A stretch of DNA of 64,000 nt from Glycine soja. Lineage: Eukaryota > Streptophyta > Magnoliopsida > Fabales > Fabaceae. Under the pieces are notes generated by a model that made no database searches, had not been told where the DNA came from, and saw only the letters and a list, made by a program, of their open reading frames with translations. Made by a program: the position numbers and the translations under genes. This document shows positions 39,181 through 51,599 of the stretch, piece by piece. The stretch is from positions 45,203,611 through 45,267,610 of the forward strand of contig NC_041003.1 in assembly GCF_004193775.1 (NCBI RefSeq). The letters run 5' to 3'. How positions within the stretch are numbered: position 1 is the stretch's first letter; each line of letters starts with the position of its first letter.

Positions 39181-40245
39181 ACACAATCTTCAACTTTGCT
39201 AAAGGATTTTCAATCATTCCAATAAAAAGTGGGCAAAGTATCAACCCCGGATATAATTTTAAATAATTGTAATTCCTTAAAATACTCCTGATTTTCTAAA
39301 TTAAGACACTATGGTTATACAACAAAGCTCTTTAATTATTTATTAGTTTTGTAAGAAATTAAGACAATAAAGGAATATATTTGGAACATGAATTTATCTT
39401 TTAGAATAATTGTAAAAAAAATGTTTACATGTGTATGTAGATATTAGTAAAAGTGAAAATTATAAAATGAAAAGTAAAAGTATTAATCTAACAGGAGTGT
39501 CGACCTTAAAATTTATAATTTAGTTTAAATTAATGAATATAATTTAATTTTATTCATTAACATGTGTCCTCGTTAAAAAAAAATCCCAATTTTCTAATAA
39601 TTTTCCAACTAATAAAGAAATAAAATACAAAATAGTCCTTTTTATATTTTCAACAATGCACTTAGTGGAAAGAAAATCATTAAATGTACATCCTTAATTT
39701 CAATAAAATATTCTCACAACAAGAAAAAGAGAGAGCTATGTTTGAATTAAATTTGTGGTGAAAAGTCTTACTATATATATGCTTTCAGAAACAGAAAAAA
39801 AAAACCAATGTAAAAGCCAACGAAAAAACTGTAGTCATAAGTCAAACAGATGTTTTTGTTTTTGTGTGTGTGAGAGAGAGTGCTTTTATTGTTGTTTTAT
39901 TTAATTTTAGTACATGGAACATTACAAAATTCCAATCCGATACACCGTGAGAAATATAAAATTGTAGAAAAGAAAAGTATTGTCTTATAGCCAAGCATTC
40001 CTATTTAAGCAAGAAAATGAGACACACCACTGATTTATTTACTTCAGGGAATAATAATAAATAAATTATTTTTAATTTTTATAATGAAGAAAGACAAGGG
40101 TATAGCGAAGAGAGTGGGGGAAAAGGAATCACACATGACATGAGGGTGTCTTTTTTTTTTTTTTTATCCCCGTCGACTCAGTGGAAGGGAAATCCAAAGT
40201 GACCCTATTATTTTATGGTACTACTGTTTTGTGGGTTTTGACTAA

Positions 40246-40350
40246 AGAGAGAGAGAGAGAGAAACACCTTGTGCTGTAGTATCTTCTTCCTTCCTCTTCT
40301 TCTTCTACTGTCATTTTCCCATATATACTCTCGAGGAAAACAAAACCCAA
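40246..40350 (+). promoter_or_regulatory. KANADI1 core promoter: GA repeat and TATA box
   Basis: An (AG)8 run at 40246-40261 (a potential BPC-binding GAGA element) lies 60 bp before CCATATATACTC at about 40319-40330, a good TATA candidate. A start near 40350-40360 would give a leader of about 630 nt. Called by eye. Confidence 0.45.
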
Positions 40351-40559
40351 ATCCACTTGTTTTCCTTTCCATACCTCTCTGGATTTATTTATTTGTTTAT
40401 TTATTTTCTTCTAATTTAATTTAATTATTCCCTTTTTAAAATTCCTTATTCCCTTCTACCTCACTCACTGCTATAGCTTAACAACAACAACAACAATCTC
40501 TATCTCTATCTCTATCTGTCTCTCTCTTACCTCTCACCACATTCTTTCACAATCTCTTC

Positions 40560-40619
40560 ATGAGCATGAGCATGAGCATGTTTGTTTGCAAAAAGTTTCA
40601 AAGACTCACTGCAACCTAG
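40560..40619 (+). CDS. uORF 1 in the KANADI1 leader
   Basis: A 19-codon upstream open frame beginning with three ATG-AGC repeats and a fourth in-frame ATG, then FVCKKFQRLTAT and TAG. The four in-frame start codons in 20 nt would make leaky scanning past it unlikely, so it may damp translation of the main frame. Its peptide matches nothing I know. Confidence 0.45.
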   Translation: MSMSMSMFVCKKFQRLTAT

Positions 40620-40777
40620 TTACCTTCTTAGCTTAATTTCTCTTTCTCTCTTTCACCACTCCTTCCTTCCCTTCCTTTAAGCTTCTTCAATAGTTTGGCC
40701 TTTGAGTTAGCTTTCCAGATTCTTTTCTTGGGAAAAGATTAGAAAAAGAAGGAGGTGAAGAGAACAAAGGGATTATT

Positions 40778-40876
40778 ATGATTATGTTATACACAGTACT
40801 ATACTCTCCTCCTCCTCCTCCTCATCAGGTTGTGAATATTGCACTTTTAATTAGCCTTGTGTCTTGTCTCTCCTGA
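40778..40876 (+). CDS. uORF 2 in the KANADI1 leader
   Basis: A 32-codon upstream frame (MIMLYTVLYSPPPPPHQ..., ending SCLS and TGA) that closes 112 nt before the KANADI1 ATG. It has a five-proline run from the (CTC)n tract. Whether it is translated is unknown. Confidence 0.35.
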   Translation: MIMLYTVLYSPPPPPHQVVNIALLISLVSCLS

Positions 40877-40988
40877 GTATAGTATCAAAATCTGATATCA
40901 TTTTAATAAAGGAATAAAAGAAGAAGAACGAAAGCTGTTTCATAGTATATATATTTTCTGAGCGTCAAGCCATATCCCCATAAAGAAG

Positions 40989-43900
40989 ATGACCTTGGAA
41001 GGGATTTTCATTGAGCCCACCTCAACCACTGCCCCTGATCTTTCTCTTCACATAAGCCCCCCAACCATCTCCTCCTCTTCCTTGATTTCCAATCATGGAA
41101 GTAATAATTTCCCTTCAAGAACTACTACTTTGTTTCAACAAGCCCACACAGAACTCTCTCTTGGAAGGAATTTCACTTCTGAAACGCCAACACCAACACC
41201 GACACCAACACCAACACCACACAACCCTTATTATCAAAGCCTAAACCACTTCCATCATCTTCACCATCACCACAACCACAACAACAACAACAACACTAGT
41301 ACTAGTGTTAATACAACAAGTACTACCACTACTAATACTCCCTTGAATCACATAAACTATGGAGTTTCATTGCTTGATGTGTCATCATCAGACACCTTGA
41401 GGCCAATCAAGGGGATTCCTGTGTATCACAACCGTTCATTCCCTTTTGTGGCTGCCATGGACCATGCTAGAGACGACGACAACAACAACAACAAGGATCA
41501 TCACCATCATCACAAGATGTGCTTATATAATAATCATCACAACATGCCTTCTTATCACCCCTCTCTCTCTCCCTCCACAGTTGCTCCTTCTCCTTCACCT
41601 TACTTTGTGGATCCCATGTCCCTCTTGAACAACGGCTCCACCGTGGCGGCATGTAGGGCTGCCACCGCCACAAGGTTTAATGGGTTCTCCGGCGATGCTT
41701 TCAAATCTTCTCATCCACTGCACCAATATGGGGTTGGTCCTTCAGAGGCTTCTTCTGGGTTCATGAGATCAAGGTTTCTGCAGAAGCTTCCCAACAAGAG
41801 GAGCATGAGAGCACCCAGAATGAGGTGGACAAGCACCCTCCATGCCAGATTTGTTCATGCGGTTGAACTTCTTGGTGGCCATGAAAGTAAATGTTACATT
41901 TCTTTCTTTCCTTAATTTTCTCCCATTTTAATTTTTCACAATTTCTTTTTTTTTTTCTTCCTTTCAATATTCTTCCCTCTTTCCTTAATCGAGCAAAATG
42001 ACTTCGAGTAATTCTTATAACCGACCTAATCTGATAAGATAAAGATTTGTTTTTATTGTTGTTAATTTCCTTCAATCCCCTCTCATTTTTTATTTAATTT
42101 TTAAGTTGACTTTATGTTAACTTCAATTTTCTACACATGTTTTCTCCTTCTTGGTTTTATTACTGAAAATTTAGACTGTTACTAGCTTGTTGTTTTTTCT
42201 CTGTTTAAATCTTAGGTTTTTAACTTTGGTTATCTACTAATGTATTTGGATATGGTGAATTAATTTAGGAGCTACTCCAAAATCAGTTCTTGAGCTCATG
42301 GATGTGAAGGATCTAACACTAGCTCATGTGAAGAGCCATTTGCAGGTAATATACTATCTCTTAATTGTTTCTCTTTCTCTTTCTCATTCTCTCTCTCTAT
42401 CTCTCTCATGTGTGGGGGGCGGTGTTTGTGGTCTATCTATCCTACTGGCACGGTAACCAATGAAGAAAGCAGTGAATGTGGGAGTAGTGTGGATGAATGA
42501 ATTAAAAGTCTTTAGTCAGCTGAGTAGGGAGCCTTTAACGTCTGAGAAGACCAGACAGAAAACAGTTTCTGCTTTGAAAGAGAGAGAACAGACAAAGATC
42601 ATCATTTTCCAATAATACACACACCCTTCTCATTACAACCTCATCAACACATCAAAGAAAGAAAGGAAGAGAGAGAATATGAAAAGGGATCTAAACGGGA
42701 AATGATTTTATATTCTTCTTTAAACTTTTTGTAATAAAAAATTTGGTATTTTTTTTATTAATATGTATACATCTCACGCAGTCACGCACGTTATTAATGG
42801 ATTTTCTTCCAAGCATGGAAAAGCCTTTTATATATAATGCCTTTGTTTTTGTTTATGGCTTCTTCCCAGATGTATCGAACTGTTAAGACCACTGACAAAC
42901 CTGCAGCATCTTCAGGTAATTCGTATTGCTTAATCTTCAGCTATTTTTTCTTTTCTGTTTTTAGCAGCCTTATCTTTTTCTTAAGCATACACAAATTAAT
43001 ATAGGTTTTTTCATATAATGGAAATAATATCACACCTTGTTCTTCTTTTTAGACCCTACAATTTTTTTTTACTACTACTATTACTTTTAATTTTACCGCA
43101 AGCTATTCATTTCTTTCTTTCCCCTCTCGTACTTTTACACAAACCCTTTTAAAAAGGGATTTCCACAGAGATATATCAGATATGTTGAACAAGACTAGCT
43201 CCACATTAGTCGAAAATAAATTATATGTAGTATTAAGATGCATGCAAGCATATATGAAATTTAAAAAAATTTAACTTTGCAGGCCATTCAGATGGGTCTG
43301 GAGAGGATGATTTGTCTCCGATGGGTAGCACCGCCGATCGTGGCGGTCTTCGGCAATTTCCCAACCACAGAGGACGGCCGGAATGGCAGGCGCAACAAGA
43401 CATGGACTACCCTTCCACCACCCCTATCCTATGGAGTAATTCTTCAAGGTACTACCCTTACCAATTTCCACTTTTATATTGTTTAGACCATAAATTAATT
43501 TATGTTTTTTGTATATATCTCTGTGGAGTGTGCAGCCTGTTTGGACGTACATGTTTGTGATTGTGCTTTATTTGCTTTTGCCTTTGCATGGTATCTGATG
43601 GATATCAATGCAATGCAAACCCACGTCCACCGGATTCTTTTTTTTTATGAAGAATAAAAAGGGTTCTTGTGTCAGCTTTTGCTTTGCTTGTGTTTGGTTG
43701 TTTTCTTTCTTTTATATATCTTTTGTACCTCACCGAATTTTTTTCGCCTGAGATGTGTATTGAAGCCATGATATGATATGGGTATATAATAAAGGAAAGC
43801 TTCAAGACATAATCAAACGTTAATTAGGATAAAAAGCAAAGCACCCTCAGCTACATGTACTTTATCTTTTCTCCTTTGGAGAAGAACTTGATCCATATAT

Positions 43901-46458
43901 TAGTTATATGTGCTTATTATATAAGTCCTGCTACTAGCTTAGCTACCATTTATGCTGCTTATTATTTGAACATACCTAAGTGTTATATATATATATATAT
44001 TATGTATTATGGAGTTCTTATTCTCCACCACAGGAGATCCAATAAAACCCAAATAATAAATTTCTCCGTGTTCATCATGAGTGCCATTAGCTTCAAATAT
44101 TCTTATTAACAATGTGTATATTGAAATCAAATTATATATTAAATGGTCATGGAGGAAAATAAGCATATTCTACTTCAGGTGTTTTAGCTTAAAATGGTGT
44201 TGCTTTGTGTTTTTTATTTTTTTACTAGACCATGTTAGGAGAGGCCCCACCATGGTGCCTAGCTAAGAGATTCCTGTTAGGGGGTCTTGGAAGAGGAGGT
44301 CAGAAAGAAAATAAAAGAAATATTTTATAACTAGAAGCTTTTTGACTGTTAATTAAGTCTTGTTATACGTACATGTCTTAACCATGAGCCTCTTTGTTTT
44401 TATTTTTGAAGATATTTTGTGAGCCATAAGAAGCACCATATGGAACAACTTGCACGAGTTACATTGTTAAGAAATAATAGTGAAAATAATAAGAATCAAA
44501 TAAATATACTTTTAAATGTCTAATATATATTAATTAAATATACTGACTTTCTAGTAAATACATACATTTTATTTTTAACCCGTATTGTTCAAGCAATAGT
44601 TAGCAAAATTCTTACTATAACCTTAAAAGTTTAAAACAACTAGAGGAAACTCTACAGAGATTTCTTTAAAAAAAGTAATGATAAAACTTGAATAATTGAT
44701 TAAAAAATACTCATGTATCTAAAGCAACATTTTTTTTTATAAAAAAAAAAAGAAGCAAAACTGAATGCTCAAGATATACACTCAAGGCGATAAGTTGACT
44801 CTCTTGCATGATAATGAAACTTTGAAAAACATAGGATCCAAAATTTCTTTTACCTGAGAATATATATATAGTTAGTTAATTAGTATGTAAATTTCTGATA
44901 TATTCAATTAACTACTGACTTTCAAAAAGTAAAAACATACATTAACTTGAATCATTGATTCATAAAAAAATACACAAGTATCTAATTAATTTTATTTTTT
45001 TTTTAAAAAGAAGTTAAAGTGAATGCTCAAAGATGTATATACATTAAACTTTAGGGCGATAAGTTGACTCTTGTTCGATAATGAAGCTTTGAAAAACATA
45101 TATAGGATCCAAAATTTCTTTTACCTGAGATTACATAACGTATGTAAATTTCTGGTACGTATGTGAGTTTTTGACTTTTTCAAGTAACACTATTTATCAT
45201 GAATAGCAAGTGCAACACAAGACATGTACCTTTATGCTGTGCCTGTTATAACATAACCGCTCAAAATAACAAAAAAGCCATCTTCACAGTTCAAGAGCTG
45301 TAGCTTATTAGTGCCTATATATCTCTAAATTTGTCCGGACTTTAGCCTAACAGTTCCTATTTTCACATAGATTTATTGCATATTTGAGTCAACATAAAAG
45401 CAAGAATTCCTTTTAAGGTAAATAAAATTAGTATTCAAAATGCCATGTACGTGAATGGTGCAACCCAACCTAGCTTTCACATAGAGCCTGTACTTTTTAA
45501 AAGCTGAAAAACCGGAAAGCACAGCCTCTATTATTGAAATAAGATGGAAGCTAGTGTGACTGAATAGTGTCAAACGATCATGAATCAATATTTTTTTTTA
45601 GAAAAATACTGGCCTAGTAGCACATATAAAAAACTTTATATACAAAATCAGTTGTACGTAGCAGCAACAAAACTATGCAGCATACTCCTGGGCTTATTAA
45701 TTATATTCCCTCTGTTATATCTGAAAGAAGGATATTAAAGATCATCTTTTCAAACATAACATTTTAGATTGAAGATATTTATTGTAGATGACTCCTTGGT
45801 TAAAGGTAAAAGCTTAACATCTAATTAGTTCAAGTGCTTTTTTGTTGGTAGCTAGCGTAAGTTTAATTCCTGTAGTGAGAATATACAATCATTAAAACAT
45901 GTTTTCCTCCATTTGAATATCGTTTAAATTAAGTTGGACAGCTCATGTGTACTACTTTTCTCTAAATTTCTGTAGTGAGAATATGCTTAAGGTATTGCTA
46001 TATATATATATATATATATATATCCACCATTTTCTACCATACTATATATTTTATATGATACGCGGTACATCTCTTGAGAGTGATGGAACTAAAGCATTTT
46101 TTTTTTGTTATTTTTGGTGACCTTCTGAATTTCATGAAACTGACAACAGTTGTGGAGAGTCACGGCTAAGACCTAGTTCTAACGACATAGATGGTCTCAG
46201 ATCACCTATCCTCCAGTCACAAACAATATCAGGAGGGCATCAAATTCAGGTATTCAGAGATATAGCATTTGTTTGTTAAGTCATTTTATTTCTCATGCAT
46301 ATATATGATGTTAGCACAATATATAGTAACAAATATACTTACAGGAGTGTGATTCAACCCAACTCAAGAACAACATGGCGGGTTCTAATTTGAAGAAGAA
46401 CCCAAGCTTGGAATTCACATTAGGAAGACCAGATTGGGATGGCAAAGAACAAGCCTAG
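40989..46458 (+). CDS. KAN1: KANADI1-like GARP transcription factor
   Basis: Six exons with consensus borders: 40989-41886, 42269-42345, 42870-42915, 43283-43448, 46150-46249 and 46345-46458, giving 466 residues with all phases closing. Visible parts: EAR-like PDLSLHISPP at residues 16-25, the KAN1-specific GIPVYHNRSFPF at 142-153, the GARP Myb-like domain across exons 1-3 (RAPRMRWTSTLHARFVHAVE, then TPKSVLELMDVKDLTLAHVK and SHLQMYRTVKTT), and the C-terminal NPSLEFTLGRPDW. Family knowledge: KANADI proteins are nuclear repressors that set abaxial organ identity and oppose HD-ZIPIII and auxin-flow genes. Exon 1 encodes long low-complexity runs (Thr-Pro 66-77, His/Asn 89-102, Asn/His 164-175), making it longer than Arabidopsis KAN1 (403). 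Intron 4 is 2.7 kb. KAN1 rather than KAN2/3 follows from the N-terminal and HNRSFPF matches. Confidence 0.97.
44530..45170. repeat. Diverged direct duplication in KANADI1 intron 4
   Basis: A unit of about 220-250 bp occurs twice (about 44685-44905 and 44945-45165). Shared stretches include GGCGATAAGTTGACTCT, TTTGAAAAACATA, GGATCCAAAATTTCTTTTAC and TATGTAAATTTCTG. A further partial copy of the TACTGACTTTC-type segment lies at 44540. Divergence indicates an old event. Confidence 0.8.
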
Positions 46459-46980
46459 CCTAATTTTGATTGGTTCCCTTGTTTTTCATTTTATTTTGCA
46501 ATTTATTTATAAACCATGGTGACAACTTCTTCACCTTTTTATGAAATGTAGAGGTAATTATTTAGATAAATATAAATTGGTGTCTAGGAGAAGAAGAAAA
46601 AACCCTTCGTAGTTCTACTTAATTAGCTAGCTTCCGAAAGTGTTTTGAGTTCATAAACAGTTTTGTTTATATTTTACTTTGCTTTTATTTATTTGTGAGG
46701 ATGAAGGAAGGACATTAATTAAGATGTAGCAACCAAGGCTTTTATGAAGGAAGAGATGAGATGCAGGTGCATATGTAGAAGAGCAATGAAGGAGAGGGTG
46801 GGGGGAAGGAATTGAAACTAGGGGAAGGAATTAGAATAGTTACATTCTTTTTTTGTTGTTGTTGAACTAGTTTGTTCTCAGTTCTCTGCTCTTCTCTTTA
46901 TTTTTTTTCGCAAATTTGTCCCTTTTAATTAGTTTCTTACGTTAAGATAATATATAATCTGCATCTGCTGTCAATAATAA
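46459..46980 (+). other. KANADI1 3'UTR region
   Basis: Sequence following the TAG stop; no further open frame. A polyadenylation site cannot be fixed by eye. An (AAT)n stretch lies at 46973-46990. Confidence 0.4.
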
Positions 46981-46989
46981 TAATAATAA

Positions 46990-49300
46990 TCTGCATGAAA
47001 TTTAGTTCTTAAAAAAATCTAGAGCAGTTACCCTTCTATGCACGGGATTGTGAGTTAGTTTCATAATATATAATGTACTCATGTACAATACTGAAGCAGA
47101 CAAATACTAAACCCAGGCTTCCTAAGCTTTTTATATATATCAATATGAGTGTTTCATGTTAGGAAATGGATCCATTTGATCTTTTTAACTAGCTTGTCCA
47201 CATCCAATTTCACAATAATCCTAACTCGCGTGGAATACGTTATTGAGTTTCTTCGAACTTTTTCATGTTTGTATCAAGAGTAACTGACTTACTGCCCAAC
47301 CATGCATATTGTAAACCTAATAAGTAGTCCTATTATCTAGTATATTTATATTAAAAGCTACTGGGAAAATTAATGCGCATTCAACTTTTTTTGACAAAGA
47401 CGCACACCCATCTTGAACTAATATAGGTGTGAACTATTACATGTTGTGAATAGCTAATCTTTGTCCACGATGACCTTTAGTAGAGTTTTATCTTTTAATT
47501 ATATATTTTTTTATTCACAAATTTAAATTCAATTAGAACTCAATTTTTTTAGAAAAATGATTTTTTTTTAATTTTACTTAAAGAAAAGAATCCGAGTCTA
47601 CTATTTAGATAAATAAAATGTTGGCCTTTTTCTCTTTTTTTGCACTACACTGTTGTCCATTACATTTATTATCATTTTTTCTTCTTATCTTTTTCTATTC
47701 AAAATACATACACAAGAAAAAGTAAAAGAATCATTTTTATTAAAAAAAAGATTAAATTTTACATCAAGAAAACAATCATTGATAATTAAATATATTTATT
47801 TATACAGTAAAGTATATTTTTTATTGAAATGATTAAAAATATAATTTAAGAATATAATAATATACAATATATAATGAAATTTGTCACACAGATAACATTT
47901 ATTTACTTTCCTTTTTTATTGAATGCATATATAATAGATATGGTAGTTTTAATTTTTTAATTGTTTAAGAAATGCTTTTAGAAAAGAATTCTCAAGTTAA
48001 ATAAAAAAAAAACATACATGTGTGATGAATACTTAAAAAGTATCATAAAATTTATTAAATAATTGATATAAATCTCTTTTATTATAATACAATATTTATG
48101 TTTTTTATTATGATTAATTTTATTCCTATAAATTCTTATTAAAAATATTTGAATAAAATTTGTCCATTATAAAAGTAAAATCAACCATCTTTAATTCTTA
48201 CAGGACTTTAAAGATCATTTTATAAATTCTCATGATAAAATTCATAAAATATCATTTCAGGGTAGAGCATAGATTGAAATATTCATTTTATGTTATAATT
48301 ATTAATAATGTTATACTTTTTTTTAATATATAATTCATATATTGATAAATTATTTTTCCCATTATAATTTTTTATCTTATGTTTTATTATTATTTTTATA
48401 ATAATGCATTCTCGATTAAATTTAAAAACATATACTTTATATTTTTAGTTATTTTAATTTAATTTTATCATGCGATATACGAATGATATACGGTGATAGT
48501 TATGATACAAACAAGACTGAGCTTGGGCCTAGGTGGACAATGGACCAAGACCCTGGATATTGAGGAGTCTAAAAATCATTCAACAATTTTTTTTATCATT
48601 TATTTTCTTGACTTCTCAACCGGAACAATTTATAGTTTAAGTTTCTAAATCAATGCTTCAAAACTCTTTAAATTTTGTAGGGTTTTTTTTTTTTATCTTG
48701 CCAATCATTCAACTATATAGAGCCACGAGACACATTTTTTTTTAATTTTTCATATATATGTAGTAAAAAGTTTGATGATTGTTGATTATTATTATAAGAG
48801 TTCATTGGTTAATTACTCCACCATATTTTCAAAGGAAGAAATAGTATTAAGATAAGAAAAAAATATATAATTATGTATATTATTTTTAAAAAAGTGTATC
48901 TTTCTATCTCCTTTGCTTTATTAGGATTAGGAGAAAGAATAAGGGGAAAAGAAATAGGAATAAAAGAGATCAGTAGTAGAAAATATGTGTTGTTTGAATG
49001 GATATATGGGAAAAACAGTAGAAAAAGATAAACAAATTATATGAATTTTTTTTATATTAATTAAAAAAATATTTTTTTCTCTTATTATTTTATTAGCACT
49101 ATTTCTTTATTATGATTTAAAATAAAAATATGTGATAAAAATTATTTATTTTAAAATTAAAACAAAACATTTCAATTATAGAGCTTCAAAAAAATAAAAA
49201 GTGATTTCACAAGAGTGTAAGAATTAGGGATTGGAATCCTGCACCCTCTATTATATTTAGTGAAAATACAATAATATTCATAATTAAAATTTTCTTTCAT
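46990..49300. other. AT-rich intergenic region
   Basis: No coding content recognised on either strand; long A- and T-runs and poly-purine stretches only. Confidence 0.45.
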
Positions 49301-49439
49301 CTTCGAACCTTAACACCTCCATTCTCCATTCTATCAACCTGTGATGACATCTACCTCGACAGCATCGTGCTCCCACAATGACATCCCTTCCTCGATGGCA
49401 CATCCACTGCAATGACATGTCTCCCTCCTGTGGTGGCTC

Positions 49440-49760
49440 CCCCAGAATGGTCGTCTTCCATAAGCAAAAAATGCTTTTGAAATGGTTGTTTTGGAAGCAT
49501 TTTTTTATTGTGGAAAAAGACTATTCCAAAAGCAATTTTTTTTTATATTTAGAGCAACCTTTTTGAAAGTATATTTTGTATATTTCGAAAATGGCATTCC
49601 TGAAAGCACTATTTTGACTTATGGAAGGACCATTTCGGAAGCAAAAATTACAATCTGGAATCAAAAGTATATTTTGTATCTTTCAAAAAGGTCGTTCTAG
49701 AAGCACTATTTTTGCTTATGAAAAAAGTGTTTCAGAAGGGTCATTCCGTAAGAGTATTTA
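49440..49760. repeat. Degenerate tandem/dyad repeat
   Basis: Words such as TTCCAAAAGCA, GGAAGCA, GAAAGCAC and TTTCGGAAGCA recur in both orientations every 30-60 bp, for example at 49485, 49527, 49597 and 49636. It can fold into multiple hairpins and resembles dispersed repeats seen in legume genomes. Open frames overlapping it are Phe/Leu-rich by composition and not genes. Confidence 0.5.
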
Positions 49761-51595
49761 TATCCTTATGGAATGCCTGTTTTGAAAAAAGATCTGGAAC
49801 TCAAAATAGGAACAGTTGTTTCAAGAAGAAGAGTTGAGTTGGATAACAAGAGAAGAATGGGAAAATGAAGGGTCTAGACTTGTGCTAGCTATGGGAGAAA
49901 GAAGAGGAAAAATATAGAAGGGATAGGTTGAGATTTAAAAAAAAATGGGAGGTACAGGATGCAATGCAATAAGAGAGATGCAGAATTCAATTGCCTGAAT
50001 TATTGTTTGTTGAGCACTTACCATCCAAGTTTAAATTACTATGCACTTGGATCAGATTATCCCAACCCATAACCTTCCAATATTTTACAATAATGTTTTA
50101 TTCATTGAATGAAAAAAACACTCTCTAAATTAATAACAAACTATTAATTGATTAATATAATTTTATGATCCAAACAATATTAAAATTTTAGAAGTTTTAC
50201 ATACTTTGCATTAATTACGAACATATGATATGATATACTTGACAAAAAATCATATTTATTAAGAATGCGATAAAGGATTTGATCCCAAGTTCATGCATAA
50301 GAGATCAACCCCATAAATAAAATGTGGTCAGTTCCTTGAGGAATTATTCTTTGTCTCCCGGCTAAAGAATTACCTTGAGTTCATCCATAAAATACTTTGC
50401 ATTAATTTGTTTTGTTCATTTTTTTTACTTGTTACCTCCTATCATATTTCACTACAACTTACATTAAAATAATCTATCAATTTGCAAAATTTAACTCAAC
50501 TGTAATTTGCCAAAGTCCTCCTTAGGTATGTCCACTGGGTTGATTCTGCATACAATTTCAATCAATATCCAATCCCAGCATTCAGAAACAAACTTTCCTC
50601 GGTTTCTCTGTGCAAGAATGAATCTGACAGCTGGATATAGTTCACTTGTGTGCTCTGTTAAACTTGCTTATTACTCTATACAAAATCATGCATGTCACAT
50701 TTGGTGATTCCACTGAATACTGATTCTTTAAAACTAGTTTTTAGAAGATTTTGGCTTGCTCCAGTTCCTTCCAAGTCTACTAATCCTATTAGATGTGTGC
50801 CTTAATGCTGAAGCTCCTGAACGTTTTGTTTGTGGGTTAGAATATTTTGTGTACTCTCTTTAATTCATCTTTATTTGCTTACAAAAAAAATCCCAACATT
50901 CAGAAGAGCTCAACAGAAGCATCATAGTAGAAACGACGCTATCATTGGCAGAGTTCAACTTGTGAACTCTGCACCATTTCAGATCATTCAATTTTCAAAC
51001 GCACCCATAAAAATTGCATGCCTGAAATGCCAAATAGTAACCTTCAAATTAATACTCATTGAAACAACAATAGAGTAAATTGTTATAACCATATGTACGT
51101 TATGTTATAATAGGACCATGCACTCAAATTTCAACTATATATAAGATATCTCAACTTTGCCATATTTGACTGTTAGCTGCTCTAATATTGCATAAACATT
51201 CTTGCTCACACAAATGCAGCAATTACAATTTACAACTCGTTCCAAAATTACATCATTTAACACAGCAGTCCAATTTCATCAAGTCTACAAGTTGTACAAT
51301 ACCAGGTGGCAACATAGGTAAATAAAGTAAAAGCACTTGTTTTTCCAACTTAAAAATTGAAATTTGAAGCACAATACATACAACCAGGAATTTTATCAAC
51401 ACTACTCCGACTAAAACACATGAAACCAAACTGTGGCATTTTATTAACATAATACAAGCATGCTATTGAAAGCCACTGAAACCAAACCATGAGCAAGATG
51501 AAGGATATGAGACTCTACCAGTCAACAGAAGAAGCTTTTGCCATCCAAAAAACATGTTTGTGTAAGATTTGTGCACAACCTTCTATATGTGACCG
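49761..51595. other. Intergenic region downstream of the LDIP gene
   Basis: No recognisable gene. A perfect 10-bp-stem hairpin lies at 50948-50972. The last few hundred bases to 51599 are expected to include the 3'UTR of the minus-strand gene. Confidence 0.4.
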
Positions 51596-51599
51596 GCAC

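Larger units (their letters stand above)
18334..40240. other. Gene desert between the Hikeshi-like gene and KANADI1
   Basis: About 22 kb (25 kb with 15.9-18.3 kb) without a recognisable coding exon on either strand. It is very AT-rich and holds the long TA repeat at 29041-29100, a shorter one near 26692-26703, the fold-back repeat at 35.4 kb, a 40-bp tandem duplication at 38.2 kb, and a less AT-rich patch at 24.6-24.8 kb. Open stretches of up to 133 codons exist, for example 23081-23482, but none shows a family motif, codon bias or splice structure. Some of it may be distal control DNA for KANADI1. Confidence 0.5.

Noticed and set aside
41467..42075. Minus-strand frames opposite KANADI1 exon 1 and intron 1
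   Set aside because: Compositional shadows of His/Asn repeat codons and T-rich intron.
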